Assembly: GCA_038125725.1 (NCBI GenBank)
Contig: JAYPEK010000001.1
Span: 62,001-126,000 of the forward strand
Source of the DNA: TMED8 sp038125725
Lineage (GTDB): Bacteria; Pseudomonadota; Alphaproteobacteria; Rhodospirillales; Casp-alpha2
Length of the DNA stretch: 64,000 bases
Direction of reading: 5' to 3'
Part shown: positions 34,570-44,781 of the stretch, piece after piece
Position numbering within the stretch: position 1 is the stretch's first letter
Layout of the letters: each line of letters starts with the position of its first letter
Made by a program: the position numbers and the translations under genes
Notes under the pieces: generated by a model
The model's input: the letters and a program-made list of their open reading frames with translations, nothing else
Databases searched by the model: none
What the model was told of the DNA's origin: nothing

Positions 34570-37170
34570 ATGACTGATACCACGGAAGAGAGCAAAAAAA
34601 GCAAGCTGAGCCTGGCCAAGCCGGGCAAGCTGGAGCTGAAGAAGACCGTCGAGAGCGGCCAGGTGCGCCAGAACTTCTCGCACGGGCGCTCCAAGATGGT
34701 GCAGGTGGAGCGCCGCACCAAGCGGACCTTCGCGCTCGATTCCGGCGGCAAGATGTCCGAGGTCAAGGGCGGCGCCAAGGCAAAGGCGGAAGCCGAATTG
34801 CCGGAAGCCCTGGCGGAAGTGCCGGTCATCGAGGAAGGCCCGCCGCCGCCGCCGCCGATGGCCGAGGAGGCGCTCGCCAACCTGACCGAGGAAGAGCGCG
34901 CCGCGCGCGACCGAGCGCGCGCCGCCGCGGAGGAATTCGAGGCCGAGCGCCGGGCCCAGGCCGAACGCGAAGCGGAGATGCGCGAGAAGCGCCGCGAAGC
35001 CGAAGAGGCGGCCGAGCAGGAGCAGGCCGAACGCGAAGCCGCCGAGCGTGCCGCCGAGGAAGCGGCCGCGGAGGAACAGGCCGCCCAGGAACAGGCGCCG
35101 GCTGCCGCTGCTGTCGACGCACCGCCCGCCGATGCGGCAAAGCCGCGCGAGGCGCGCGCGCGCACCGACCGTGACGCCGATGAGGGCGACGACGAGAGCC
35201 GCGCACGCGGCAAGAAGGCAGTGCGCGGCGAGAAGCGCCCGACCCCGGGCCCGCGCAAGGGCGGCGATAACCGCCGCCGTTCCGGCAAGCTGACCATTTC
35301 GGAAGCCCTGGAAGAGCGCGAGGAGCGCCAGGCTTCGGTCGCGCGCTACCGCCGCAAGCTGGAGCGTGAGCGCCAGAAGAGCCAGGAAATGCGCACCGAG
35401 GGCCAGCGTGTCATCCGCGAGGTGGTGGTGCCCGAGGCGATCACCGTGCAGGAGCTGGCCAACCGCATGGCCGAGCGCGCCGCCGACGTGATCAAGACCT
35501 TGATGGGCATGGACGTGATGGTCACCGCCACCCAGACCATCGACGCCGACACCGCCGAACTGGTGGTCGAGGAGTTCGGTCACAAGATCAAGCGCGTCTC
35601 CGAGGCGGACGTCGAGGACGGTCTCGGCGGCGACGACGACGACGAAACCAACCTGCAGTCCCGCGCGCCGGTGGTCACGGTCATGGGCCATGTCGATCAC
35701 GGCAAGACGTCGCTGCTGGACGCGCTGCGCGAGACCGACGTTGCCGGCGGCGAGGCCGGCGGCATCACCCAGCATATCGGTGCCTACCAGGTGCAGCTTT
35801 CCACCGGCGACAAGATTTCCTTCATCGACACGCCGGGCCACGCGGCGTTCACCGAGATGCGCGCCCGCGGCGCCCAGGTGACCGACATCGTGGTGCTCTG
35901 CGTCGCCGCCGATGACGGCATCATGCCGCAGACCATCGAGGCCATTCACCACGCCAAGGCGGCCGAGGTGCCGATCATCGTCGCCATCAACAAGATGGAC
36001 AAACCCGACGCCGACGCGAGCCGGGTGCGCACGGAGTTGCTGCAGCACGACCTGCAGGTCGAGGAAATGGGCGGCGACGTGCTTTCCATCGAGGTTTCGG
36101 CGCTGAAGAAAACCAACCTGGACAAGCTGACCGAAGCGATCCTGCTGCAATCGGAACTCTTGGACCTGAGGGCCAACCCGGACCGTCCGGCGGAAGGCGT
36201 GGTGGTCGAATCGAAGATGGAGCAGGGCCGCGGCTCGGTCTCCACCGTGCTGGTGCAGCGCGGCACGCTGCATGTCGGCGATATCTTCGTTGCCGGTTCC
36301 GAATGGGGCCGGGTGCGCGCCATGGTCGACGCCCACGGTGTCCAGATGGACGAGGCCGGGCCGTCGATGCCGGTCGAGGTGCTGGGCCTGAACGGCACGC
36401 CGGAAGCCGGCGACGAAGTGGTCGTCGTCGAGAACGAGGCGCGGGCGCGTGAGATCTGCGAATTCCGCTCCCGGCGCAAGCGCGAGGCCTCCGCTTCCGC
36501 GCTGGCGGGCCGCGGCACGCTCGAGCAGATGTTCGAGAAGATCAAGGAAGGCGAGGCGCAGTCGCTGCCGATCGTGCTCAAGGCCGACGTACACGGCTCC
36601 ATGGAGGCGATTGTGTCCGCGCTGGCGAACCTTTCCACCGACGAGGTACGCGTGCAGGTGCTGCATGCGGCGGTCGGCGGCATCAACGAATCGGACGTCA
36701 CCCTGGCACGCGCCTCGGGCGCGCCGATCGTCGCCTTCAACGTGCGCGCCAACCCGCAGGCCCGCGACCTGGCCAAGCGCGACGGCGTCGACATCCGTTA
36801 CTATTCGATCATCTACGACCTCACCGACGACATGAAGAAGATGCTGTCGGGCATGCTGGCGCCGGAAGTGCGCGAGACCTTCCTCGGCTACGCCGAGGTC
36901 AAGGAGGTGTTCGCCGTTTCCAAGGTCGGCAAGGTCGCCGGTTGCCTGGTCACCGAGGGCCAGGTGAAGCGCGGCTCCGCCGTGCGCCTGATCCGCGACG
37001 ACGTGGTTATCCACCAGGGCGAGCTGAGCCAGCTCAAGCGCTTCAAGGACGACGTCAAGGAAGTGACGTCGGGTACCGAGTGCGGCATGGCCTTCGCCAA
37101 CTATCAGGATATCCAGGTCGGCGACATGATCGAATGCTTCGACGTGGAGGAAGTGGCGCGGGAGCTCTGA
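34570..37170 (+). CDS. infB: Translation initiation factor IF-2
   Basis: 866-residue GTPase that positions initiator tRNA on the 30S subunit. The N-terminal 250 residues are Ala/Glu/Arg-rich, with a long charged coiled-coil-like stretch around residues 110-185. An IF2_N domain (ITVQELANRMAERA) follows. G motifs: GHVDHGKTSLLD (G1), DTPGHAAF (G3), NKMDKPDA (G4). Domains II-IV complete the protein and end with VEEVAREL. The long operon continues with rbfA 28 bases downstream. Confidence 0.98.
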   Translation: MTDTTEESKKSKLSLAKPGKLELKKTVESGQVRQNFSHGRSKMVQVERRTKRTFALDSGGKMSEVKGGAKAKAEAELPEALAEVPVIEEGPPPPPPMAEEALANLTEEERAARDRARAAAEEFEAERRAQAEREAEMREKRREAEEAAEQEQAEREAAERAAEEAAAEEQAAQEQAPAAAAVDAPPADAAKPREARARTDRDADEGDDESRARGKKAVRGEKRPTPGPRKGGDNRRRSGKLTISEALEEREERQASVARYRRKLERERQKSQEMRTEGQRVIREVVVPEAITVQELANRMAERAADVIKTLMGMDVMVTATQTIDADTAELVVEEFGHKIKRVSEADVEDGLGGDDDDETNLQSRAPVVTVMGHVDHGKTSLLDALRETDVAGGEAGGITQHIGAYQVQLSTGDKISFIDTPGHAAFTEMRARGAQVTDIVVLCVAADDGIMPQTIEAIHHAKAAEVPIIVAINKMDKPDADASRVRTELLQHDLQVEEMGGDVLSIEVSALKKTNLDKLTEAILLQSELLDLRANPDRPAEGVVVESKMEQGRGSVSTVLVQRGTLHVGDIFVAGSEWGRVRAMVDAHGVQMDEAGPSMPVEVLGLNGTPEAGDEVVVVENEARAREICEFRSRRKREASASALAGRGTLEQMFEKIKEGEAQSLPIVLKADVHGSMEAIVSALANLSTDEVRVQVLHAAVGGINESDVTLARASGAPIVAFNVRANPQARDLAKRDGVDIRYYSIIYDLTDDMKKMLSGMLAPEVRETFLGYAEVKEVFAVSKVGKVAGCLVTEGQVKRGSAVRLIRDDVVIHQGELSQLKRFKDDVKEVTSGTECGMAFANYQDIQVGDMIECFDVEEVAREL

Positions 37171-37198
37171 TCCCGGCCGTTTCCATTAGGAGCCTCGT

Positions 37199-37624
37199 AT
37201 GAGCAAGGGCCACGCAAAAGCGCCCAGCCAGCGCCAGCTTCGGGTCGGCGAAGAGATTCGCCACGCGCTCGCCTGGCTGCTCGAACGCGGCGAGGTGCAC
37301 GACCCCGCCGTCGCCCAGCAGCCGCTGACCGTTACCGAGGTTTCGGTATCACCCGATCTCAAGAACGCCACCGCCTATATCGTTCCCTTGGGCGGGGTCG
37401 GCGACATCGCGGACGCGCTCGCCGGACTTTCCCGCGCGGCGCCGTTTCTGCGTCACCGCGTCGCCGAGAAGGTGCGGCTCCGCTATGCGCCGCGCCTCTC
37501 GTTCGCCGCCGATACCTCGTTCGACAATGCCGGTCGCATCGACGCGCTCCTGCACCGCCCGGAAGTGATGCGCGATCTGGCCCAGGAAGAGACGCCGGAT
37601 TCCGGACAAGACGATGGCGCGTAA
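37199..37624 (+). CDS. rbfA: Ribosome-binding factor A
   Basis: 141-residue cold-shock and 16S maturation factor. The KH-like core begins RQLRVGEEIRHALAWLLERG and includes LTVTEVSVSPDLKNATAYI, typical of RbfA. Overlaps truB by 11 bases. The C-terminal 20 residues are acidic and variable. Confidence 0.95.
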   Translation: MSKGHAKAPSQRQLRVGEEIRHALAWLLERGEVHDPAVAQQPLTVTEVSVSPDLKNATAYIVPLGGVGDIADALAGLSRAAPFLRHRVAEKVRLRYAPRLSFAADTSFDNAGRIDALLHRPEVMRDLAQEETPDSGQDDGA

Positions 37625-38546
37625 GCGCAAGGGACTTCCCATCCACGGTTGGCTCAATATCGACAAGCCGGTGGGGCTTTCGTCCTCCGACGTGGTCAAT
37701 CGCGTGCGCCGCGCCATCGGCGCCGCCAAGGCCGGCCACGGCGGCACCCTCGACCCGCTCGCCACCGGTATCCTGCCGGTGGCGCTGGGCGAGGCGACGA
37801 AGACCGTTTCCTACGCCATGGACGGCCTCAAGACCTATCGTTTCGGCGTTCGCTGGGGCATCGCCACCGCCACCGACGACGCCGAGGGCGAGGTGACCGA
37901 GGAAAGCAACGTGCGCCCCGGTCAGGACGCCATTGAGGCGGCGCTCGGCCAATTCACCGGCGATATCGAACAGGTGCCGCCGGCGTTCTCGGCGATCAAG
38001 GTTCAGGGCCGGCGCGCCTACGAACTGGCGCGCCGCGACGAGGCCGTGGAACTGGCGCCCCGGCGCGTGCATGTGCGGGAGCTGCGCCTTGAAGGCATTC
38101 CCGACGCCGACCATGCGCTGTTCTCTGTGACGTCCGGCAAGGGGGTCTATGTGCGCTCCCTGGCGCGCGACCTGGCACGTGCGCTCGGCACCGTCGGACA
38201 CGTCTCGGAACTGCGCCGAACCGCCGTCGCCGGCTTTCACGAAAACGGCGCGATTTCGCTGGATAAATTGGAAGCGCTCGGGCATAGTGCCGCCGCTTCG
38301 GACATCTTGCTGCCCGTCGAGACCGTGCTGGACGACATCCCGGCACTGGCCTTGACCCGGCAAGAGGCCAACCAGCTCCGACATGGACAGGGCGTTGCCG
38401 TCCTGCCCGTGGCCAGCCGGTCCCCCTTCAAGGACATCAGTCAGGGCGACACCGTTGTCGCCATGGCCGAGGGCAAGCTGGTGGCGTTGGCCAAGATCGC
38501 CGGCGGAGAAATCCGTCCGGTGCGTGTCATGAACTACGAGACCTGA
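37614..38546 (+). CDS. truB: tRNA pseudouridine-55 synthase
   Basis: 310-residue enzyme forming pseudouridine 55 in the T-loop. N-terminal GWLNIDKPVGLSSSDVV and the catalytic motif GHGGTLDPLATGILP with its Asp are intact; KTYRFGVRWG is the second conserved block. A C-terminal PUA-like segment is present. It sits between rbfA (overlapping) and rpsO (11-base gap), the common gamma- and alphaproteobacterial order. Confidence 0.97.
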   Translation: MARKRKGLPIHGWLNIDKPVGLSSSDVVNRVRRAIGAAKAGHGGTLDPLATGILPVALGEATKTVSYAMDGLKTYRFGVRWGIATATDDAEGEVTEESNVRPGQDAIEAALGQFTGDIEQVPPAFSAIKVQGRRAYELARRDEAVELAPRRVHVRELRLEGIPDADHALFSVTSGKGVYVRSLARDLARALGTVGHVSELRRTAVAGFHENGAISLDKLEALGHSAAASDILLPVETVLDDIPALALTRQEANQLRHGQGVAVLPVASRSPFKDISQGDTVVAMAEGKLVALAKIAGGEIRPVRVMNYET

Positions 38547-38557
38547 AGGAGAACACG

Positions 38558-38827
38558 ATGTCGATTACGCCTGATCGCAAGCAAGAGCTTGTGAAAGAAT
38601 ACGCTCAGTCCGAGGGCGACACCGGTTCGCCGGAAGTCCAGGTTGCGATTCTCACCGAACGCATCACAAACCTGACCGAGCACCTGAAGACCCACAAGAA
38701 GGATTTTCACTCACGCCGCGGGCTGCTGATGATGGTCGGCCAGCGCCGCCGCCTTCTTGACTATGTGAAGCGCAAGGACACGGGCCGCTACGAGGACCTG
38801 ATCAAGCGATTGGGCTTGCGGCGCTGA
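38558..38827 (+). CDS. rpsO: 30S ribosomal protein S15
   Basis: 89-residue S15, complete. The block TGSPEVQVAILTERITNLTEHL and the C-terminal DFHSRRGLLMMVGQRRRLLDY match the family signature. In other bacteria S15 autoregulates by binding its own mRNA leader; the 11-base gap from truB leaves little space for such a structure unless it extends into truB. Confidence 0.98.
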   Translation: MSITPDRKQELVKEYAQSEGDTGSPEVQVAILTERITNLTEHLKTHKKDFHSRRGLLMMVGQRRRLLDYVKRKDTGRYEDLIKRLGLRR

Positions 38828-38834
38828 CCTTGCC

Positions 38835-38867
38835 GGCCGGCGCGCCACCCATGGCATGGCGCCGGCC
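38835..38867 (+). terminator. rpsO-pnp intercistronic hairpin 1
   Basis: GGCCGGCG (38835-38842) pairs with CGCCGGCC (38860-38867), continued by CCA/TGG after a 2-nt bulge. It begins 8 bases after the rpsO stop. No U-tract follows, so it may terminate weakly or protect the rpsO 3' end rather than act as a strong terminator. Confidence 0.55.
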
Positions 38868-38900
38868 CCAGGGGAGTTTCGAACGGTTCGGGATTCCCCA

Positions 38901-38925
38901 GCGGTACACGGAGGCCGTGTACCGC
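38901..38925 (+). promoter_or_regulatory. rpsO-pnp intercistronic hairpin 2 (possible RNase III/PNPase control site)
   Basis: GCGGTACACGG (38901-38911), loop AGG and CCGTGTACCGC (38915-38925) form a perfect 11-bp stem in the pnp leader, 67 bases before the start. In E. coli, RNase III cuts a leader stem at this locus and PNPase then autorepresses. This stem is a candidate for the same role. Confidence 0.55.
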
Positions 38926-38992
38926 TTGACGGTCGTTAGCATCACGAAACATGAGACGATGCCGCGGCCCTGTACGAGAGGAAGATAGACGT

Positions 38993-41146
<2,154 letters not shown>

Positions 41147-41190
41147 CCGGCGGGCGGTTTCGGCAACGGAACCGAAGCCTGAAAGGTTAT

Positions 41191-41221
41191 CGGCGGCGCC
41201 TCCGGGCGCCGCCGTTTTTTT
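41191..41221 (+). terminator. Rho-independent terminator after pnp
   Basis: CGGCGGCGCC, loop TCCG and GGCGCCGCCG form a perfect 10-bp stem followed by TTTTTTT (41215-41221). Ends the rimP-pnp operon. Confidence 0.93.
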
Positions 41222-41318
41222 CAAGTCGGCTATGTTATCCGGCGGGACGCTGGGTTATAAATGGCCATGCTGGCAAAGCCGCACGGACACCAAGCGTTTG
41301 AAGGGAAAGGCGAACGGT

Positions 41319-41831
41319 TTGGCGGAACAAAAAAACAGTTATAGCCGGGAGGACCTACTCGCCTGCGGGCGGGGCGAATTGTTCGGGCCGGGCAACGCCC
41401 AGTTGCCGCTGCCCCCGATGCTGATGTTCGACCGCATCACCTCCATCGGCGACACCGGCGGCGCCTTCGACAAGGGTCACGTCACGGCGGAATTCGACAT
41501 CAAGCCCGATCTCTGGTTTTTCGATTGCCACTTCCAGGGCGACCCGGTGATGCCGGGCTGTCTGGGGCTGGACGCGCTGTGGCAGTTGGTCGGGTTCTAT
41601 CTGGGTTGGACCGGGGCGCCCGGGCGCGGCCGCGCGCTCGGCGTCGGCGGCGTCAAGTTCACCGGCCAGGTGCAGCCGGACGCCAAGCTGGTGACCTACA
41701 AGATCGACATCAAGCGGGTGATGAACCGGCAGATCACGCTCGGCATCGCCAATGGAACAATGGAAGTGGACGGAGAGCTCGCCTACGAGGCCGAAGGCCT
41801 GCGCGTGACGCTCTTCTCCAGCGAGGACTAA
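41319..41831 (+). CDS. fabA: 3-hydroxydecanoyl-ACP dehydratase/isomerase
   Basis: 170-residue bifunctional enzyme that dehydrates 3-hydroxydecanoyl-ACP and isomerises the product to the cis-3 isomer, the branch point of unsaturated fatty-acid synthesis. Active-site His lies in FFDCHFQGDPVMPGCLGLDALWQ-type sequence (positions near residue 70), with the catalytic Asp 14 residues later. TTG at 41319 is chosen: AAGGGAAAGG precedes it by about 8 bases and it gives E. coli-like length; the longer frame from 41232 overlaps the terminator region. A TATAAA at 41256-41261 may be its -10. Confidence 0.95.
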   Translation: MAEQKNSYSREDLLACGRGELFGPGNAQLPLPPMLMFDRITSIGDTGGAFDKGHVTAEFDIKPDLWFFDCHFQGDPVMPGCLGLDALWQLVGFYLGWTGAPGRGRALGVGGVKFTGQVQPDAKLVTYKIDIKRVMNRQITLGIANGTMEVDGELAYEAEGLRVTLFSSED

Positions 41832-41845
41832 CAAGCGAGGCATTC

Positions 41846-43066
41846 ATGAGACGGGTCGTAGTCACCGGCATGGGGATCGTTTCGCCCATCGGCAACAACG
41901 TCGCGGAAGTGACCGACAGCCTGCGTGCCGGCCGTTCCGGCATCACGTTCTGCGAGGAATACGCAGAGCGCAGCTTCCGATCGCACGTGCACGGCAAGCC
42001 GCAGATCGACATGGACGACATGATCGATCGCAAGCTCCGGCGCTTCATGGGCGAGGGCGCCGCCTACAACTATGTCGCCATGAGCGAGGCCATCGCCGAT
42101 GCCGGACTGACCGATACGGACGTCACCGACGAGCGCACCGGCCTGGTGATGGGGTCCGGCGGGCCGTCGACCTCGGCGCTGGTCGGTGCCGCCGACACGG
42201 CGCGCGAGCGCGGCGCCAAGCGCATCGGCCCCTACGCGGTGCCCAAGTCCATGTGCTCGACCAATTCCGCCAACCTGTCCACCGCCTTCAAGATGCGGGG
42301 CCTGAGCTATTCGATCTCGTCCGCCTGCGCCACCAGCGCGCATTGCATCGGCAACGGCACCGAGCTGATCCAGTGGGGCAAGCAGGACGTGGTCTTCGCC
42401 GGTGGCGGCGAGGAGGTCGACTGGACGCTCAGCGTGCTGTTCGACGCCATGGGCGCCTTGAGCTCCAAGTTCAACGACACCCCGACGCGCGCGTCGCGCC
42501 CCTTCGACGCCGAGCGCGACGGCTTCGTCATCGCCGGCGGCGCCGGCGTGGTGGTGCTCGAGGAATACGAGCGCGCCAAGGCGCGCGGCGCCAAGATTTA
42601 CGCCGAGGTCGCCGGCTACGGCGCCACCTCGGACGGCGTCGACATGGTGGCGCCTTCCGGCGAAGGCGGCATGCGCTGCATGCGCATGGCCATGCAGGGC
42701 CTCGGCAACACCGCCGTCGATTACATCAACGCGCACGGCACCTCGACGCCGGTCGGCGACATGGTCGAGATCAAGTCGATCCAGGAAGTGTTCGGGGCGC
42801 ACCGGCCGATGATCTCGTCCACCAAGTCCCTCACCGGTCACTCGCAGGGCGCCACCGGCGCGCACGAGGCGATCTACTCGCTGATCATGCTGGACAACGA
42901 TTTCGTCGCCGCGTCTGCCAATGTCGAGAACCTCGATCCGGACGCCGGCGACGCCAACATCGTTACCGAGCGGGTCGACGACGCGGGCCTCAATTGCGTG
43001 CTTTCCAATAGCTTCGGGTTCGGCGGCACCAACGCTTCGTTGGCGTTCCGCCGCCTGGACGCCTGA
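41846..43066 (+). CDS. fabB: 3-oxoacyl-ACP synthase I
   Basis: 406-residue condensing enzyme elongating the cis-unsaturated acyl-ACP made by FabA. The Cys-His-His triad is visible: Cys in SISSACATSAHC, His in NAHGTSTPVGD and His in SLTGHSQGATGAH. The C-terminal NSFGFGGTNASL loop is intact. It starts 14 bases after fabA. Pairing with fabA favours FabB over FabF. Confidence 0.96.
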   Translation: MRRVVVTGMGIVSPIGNNVAEVTDSLRAGRSGITFCEEYAERSFRSHVHGKPQIDMDDMIDRKLRRFMGEGAAYNYVAMSEAIADAGLTDTDVTDERTGLVMGSGGPSTSALVGAADTARERGAKRIGPYAVPKSMCSTNSANLSTAFKMRGLSYSISSACATSAHCIGNGTELIQWGKQDVVFAGGGEEVDWTLSVLFDAMGALSSKFNDTPTRASRPFDAERDGFVIAGGAGVVVLEEYERAKARGAKIYAEVAGYGATSDGVDMVAPSGEGGMRCMRMAMQGLGNTAVDYINAHGTSTPVGDMVEIKSIQEVFGAHRPMISSTKSLTGHSQGATGAHEAIYSLIMLDNDFVAASANVENLDPDAGDANIVTERVDDAGLNCVLSNSFGFGGTNASLAFRRLDA

Positions 43067-43086
43067 GCCGGGTTCGGGAGCGACGC

Positions 43087-43983
43087 ATGGGACCCGAGGC
43101 ACCGCAGATCAACGCCGGCAGTATCGACGCCCAGACGGATGAGTGGGACTCACCGGCGCCGGGCGCGCTGATGGCCGGCCGCCGCGGCCTGATCATGGGC
43201 GTGGCGAACCGCAACTCCATTGCCTGGGGCATCGCCCGGGCGCTCGCACAGCATGGCGCCGAACTGGCTTTCACCTACCAGGGCGAGGCGCTGGAGCGCC
43301 GGGTCAAGCCATTGGCCGATTCGCTCGGTTCCGGCCTGGTCATGCCCTGCGACGTGGAAAGCGCCGAAAGCATCGACGGCGTGTTCACCGGCCTGGCCGG
43401 GCATTGGCCGTCGTTGGACTTCGTCGTCCATGCCATCGCCTACTCCGACAAGGAGGAGCTCAAGGGCCGCTACGTGGACACCAGCCGCGACAACTTCCTG
43501 CGCACCCTCGACGTATCGTGCTACTCGTTCACCGCCATCGCCCAGCGTGCCCAGGCGATGATGCCGGCCGGAGGCAGCCTGATCAGCCTGAGCTTCCTCG
43601 GCGCCGAACGCGTCATGCCCAACTACAACGTCATGGGCGTCGCCAAGGCGGCGCTGGAGGCGAGCGTGCGCTACCTTGCCGTCGATCTCGGCCCGCAGAA
43701 CATCCGCGTCAACGCCATCTCCGCCGGACCCATGCGCACCCTGGCCGGCAGCGCCATCGGCGGCGCGCGCGAGATTCTCAAGCGCAGCCAGGAATCGGCG
43801 CCGCTGGACCGCACGCTCTGCCAGGAAGACATCGGCGGCGCGGCGCTTTATCTGCTCTCGGACCTGTCGCGGAGCGTCACCGGCGAGGTGCATCACGTCG
43901 ACAGCGGCTATCATGCGGTCGGCATGCCGAAGAGCTTCGGCGCCGGCAATGGGGCTGGGAACGGCGCCGGAAACGCTAGCTGA
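43087..43983 (+). CDS. fabI: Enoyl-ACP reductase (NADH), FabI type
   Basis: 298-residue SDR-family enzyme completing each elongation cycle. Cofactor segment RGLIMGVANRNSIAWGIA; active site Y-x6-K in NYNVMGVAKAAL; SLSFLGAERVMPNYN precedes it. It has a 28-residue N-terminal extension and a Gly/Ala/Asn-rich tail relative to typical FabI. The ATG at 43087 has GGGAGCG upstream; an internal ATG at 43171 lacks one. Third gene of fabA-fabB-fabI; irr follows after 195 bases. Confidence 0.95.
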   Translation: MGPEAPQINAGSIDAQTDEWDSPAPGALMAGRRGLIMGVANRNSIAWGIARALAQHGAELAFTYQGEALERRVKPLADSLGSGLVMPCDVESAESIDGVFTGLAGHWPSLDFVVHAIAYSDKEELKGRYVDTSRDNFLRTLDVSCYSFTAIAQRAQAMMPAGGSLISLSFLGAERVMPNYNVMGVAKAALEASVRYLAVDLGPQNIRVNAISAGPMRTLAGSAIGGAREILKRSQESAPLDRTLCQEDIGGAALYLLSDLSRSVTGEVHHVDSGYHAVGMPKSFGAGNGAGNGAGNAS

Positions 43984-43996
43984 TCGGGGCTTAGCC

Positions 43997-44023
43997 GTTT
44001 TTTTGGAGAAATTCTAAAAAAAC
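43997..44023. promoter_or_regulatory. Irr-box-like A/T palindrome upstream of irr
   Basis: A 27-bp imperfect palindrome: GTTTTTTT (43997-44004) mirrors AAAAAAAC (44016-44023). 10 of 13 arm positions pair around A44010. The core TTTGGAG-AAA-TTCTAAA resembles the iron control element bound by Irr (TTTAGAA/TTCTAAA half-sites). It sits just after fabI and just before the predicted irr -35, suggesting autoregulation. Confidence 0.45.
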
Positions 44024-44026
44024 CCG

Positions 44027-44055
44027 TTGACGCCGCCGGCGCCGCGCCTTATTGT
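44027..44055 (+). promoter_or_regulatory. Predicted irr promoter
   Basis: TTGACG (44027-44032), an exact 17-bp spacer and TATTGT (44050-44055). Transcription would start near 44062, inside a cluster of palindromes. Confidence 0.55.
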
Positions 44056-44101
44056 CCACAGAATAATTGTGGAATTGCGATTCCGCTTCAATTCCGGAAT
44101 T
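44055..44101. promoter_or_regulatory. Three palindromes between the irr promoter and its start
   Basis: TCCACA-N7-TGTGGA (44055-44073), GGAAT-TGCG-ATTCC (44071-44084) and the 12-bp palindrome AATTCCGGAATT (44090-44101) follow one another. They could be operators or leader RNA hairpins; I recognise no named site. Confidence 0.4.
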
Positions 44102-44178
44102 CGGAAACCATATGTTCACGAACCATCCGTGGGCGATGGTGCCCCCGCCGGGGGCGGATTCAGGGGTAGGGAGACAAC

Positions 44179-44589
44179 ATGGAAAACAGACCCTATAGCC
44201 AGGTGATCGACCGTTTGCGAAATTCCGGTCTGCGCCCCACGCGTCAGCGCATCGCGCTCGCGAAGCTGCTGTTCGACGGCTGCGATCGCCACGTCACCGC
44301 AGAAAGCCTGCATGCCGAGGCGTTGGACAAGACCATCCGCGTGTCGCTGGCGACCGTCTACAACACGTTGCACCAGTTCACCGATGCCGGTCTGCTGCGC
44401 GAGATCGTGGTCGATTCGCATCGCTGCTATTTCGACACCAACGTCGCCGATCATCATCACTTCTTCCATGAAGATTCGGGCCACCTGGAGGATATTCCGG
44501 GCGACGAAGTGGTGGTTTCCAAGCTGCCTCAGGCTCCCGGCGATCAGATCGTCCGCAGGGTCGATGTCGTGGTTCGAATTTCCGGATAA
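44179..44589 (+). CDS. irr: Iron response regulator Irr (Fur superfamily)
   Basis: 136-residue haem-responsive regulator of iron and haem metabolism. The winged helix has RPTRQRIALAKLLFDGCDRH and VSLATVYNTLHQFTDAGLLRE. YFDTNVADHHHFFHEDSGHL carries the His cluster implicated in haem/metal binding, which distinguishes Irr from Fur. The haem-regulatory Cys lies in GCDRH rather than the GCP of Bradyrhizobium Irr. The adjacency to fabA/B/I recalls rhizobia and Brucella, where irr neighbours fabA. A Fur-box-like palindrome overlaps its stop codon. Confidence 0.93.
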   Translation: MENRPYSQVIDRLRNSGLRPTRQRIALAKLLFDGCDRHVTAESLHAEALDKTIRVSLATVYNTLHQFTDAGLLREIVVDSHRCYFDTNVADHHHFFHEDSGHLEDIPGDEVVVSKLPQAPGDQIVRRVDVVVRISG

Positions 44590-44603
44590 TAATAATTATT
44601 ATC
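44585..44603. promoter_or_regulatory. Fur-box-like 19-bp palindrome
   Basis: GATAATAAT-A-ATTATTATC is a perfect 9-bp inverted repeat about a central A. It matches 17 of 19 positions of the classical Fur box GATAATGATAATCATTATC. It overlaps the irr stop codon and lies about 40 bp upstream of the predicted rubrerythrin promoter. Confidence 0.6.
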
Positions 44604-44620
44604 AAATAGATAGGGATCTT

Positions 44621-44670
44621 TTTAGAAGCATTAAAAAGAACTTGACTTGAGCCGTTAATCGCCGCATATT
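44621..44670 (+). promoter_or_regulatory. Rubrerythrin promoter with an adjacent Irr-box-like half-palindrome
   Basis: TTTAGAA-GCA-TTAAAAA (44621-44637) has one perfect and one partial Irr-type half-site. It abuts TTGACT (44642-44647), which is followed after 17 bp by CATATT (44665-44670). Predicted start near 44677 and a leader of about 105 nt. Confidence 0.4.
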
Positions 44671-44781
44671 CGTCACAACACCGGAACATACCCGAGGCAG
44701 AATTCAACGGTCCGCGCATCGCCGGGCCGACACCATCCGCAGCCAACAGCAACCAACCAATAGATCGAAGGGAGTATCGAT

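Noticed and set aside
34234..37014. 926-codon reverse frame opposite infB
   Set aside because: Shadow of infB with biased composition and no recognisable domain; IF-2 motifs are intact on the forward strand.
38558..38827. S15 autoregulatory leader structure before rpsO
   Set aside because: Only 11 bases separate truB and rpsO and I could not identify a convincing pseudoknot or hairpin in the truB 3' end by eye.
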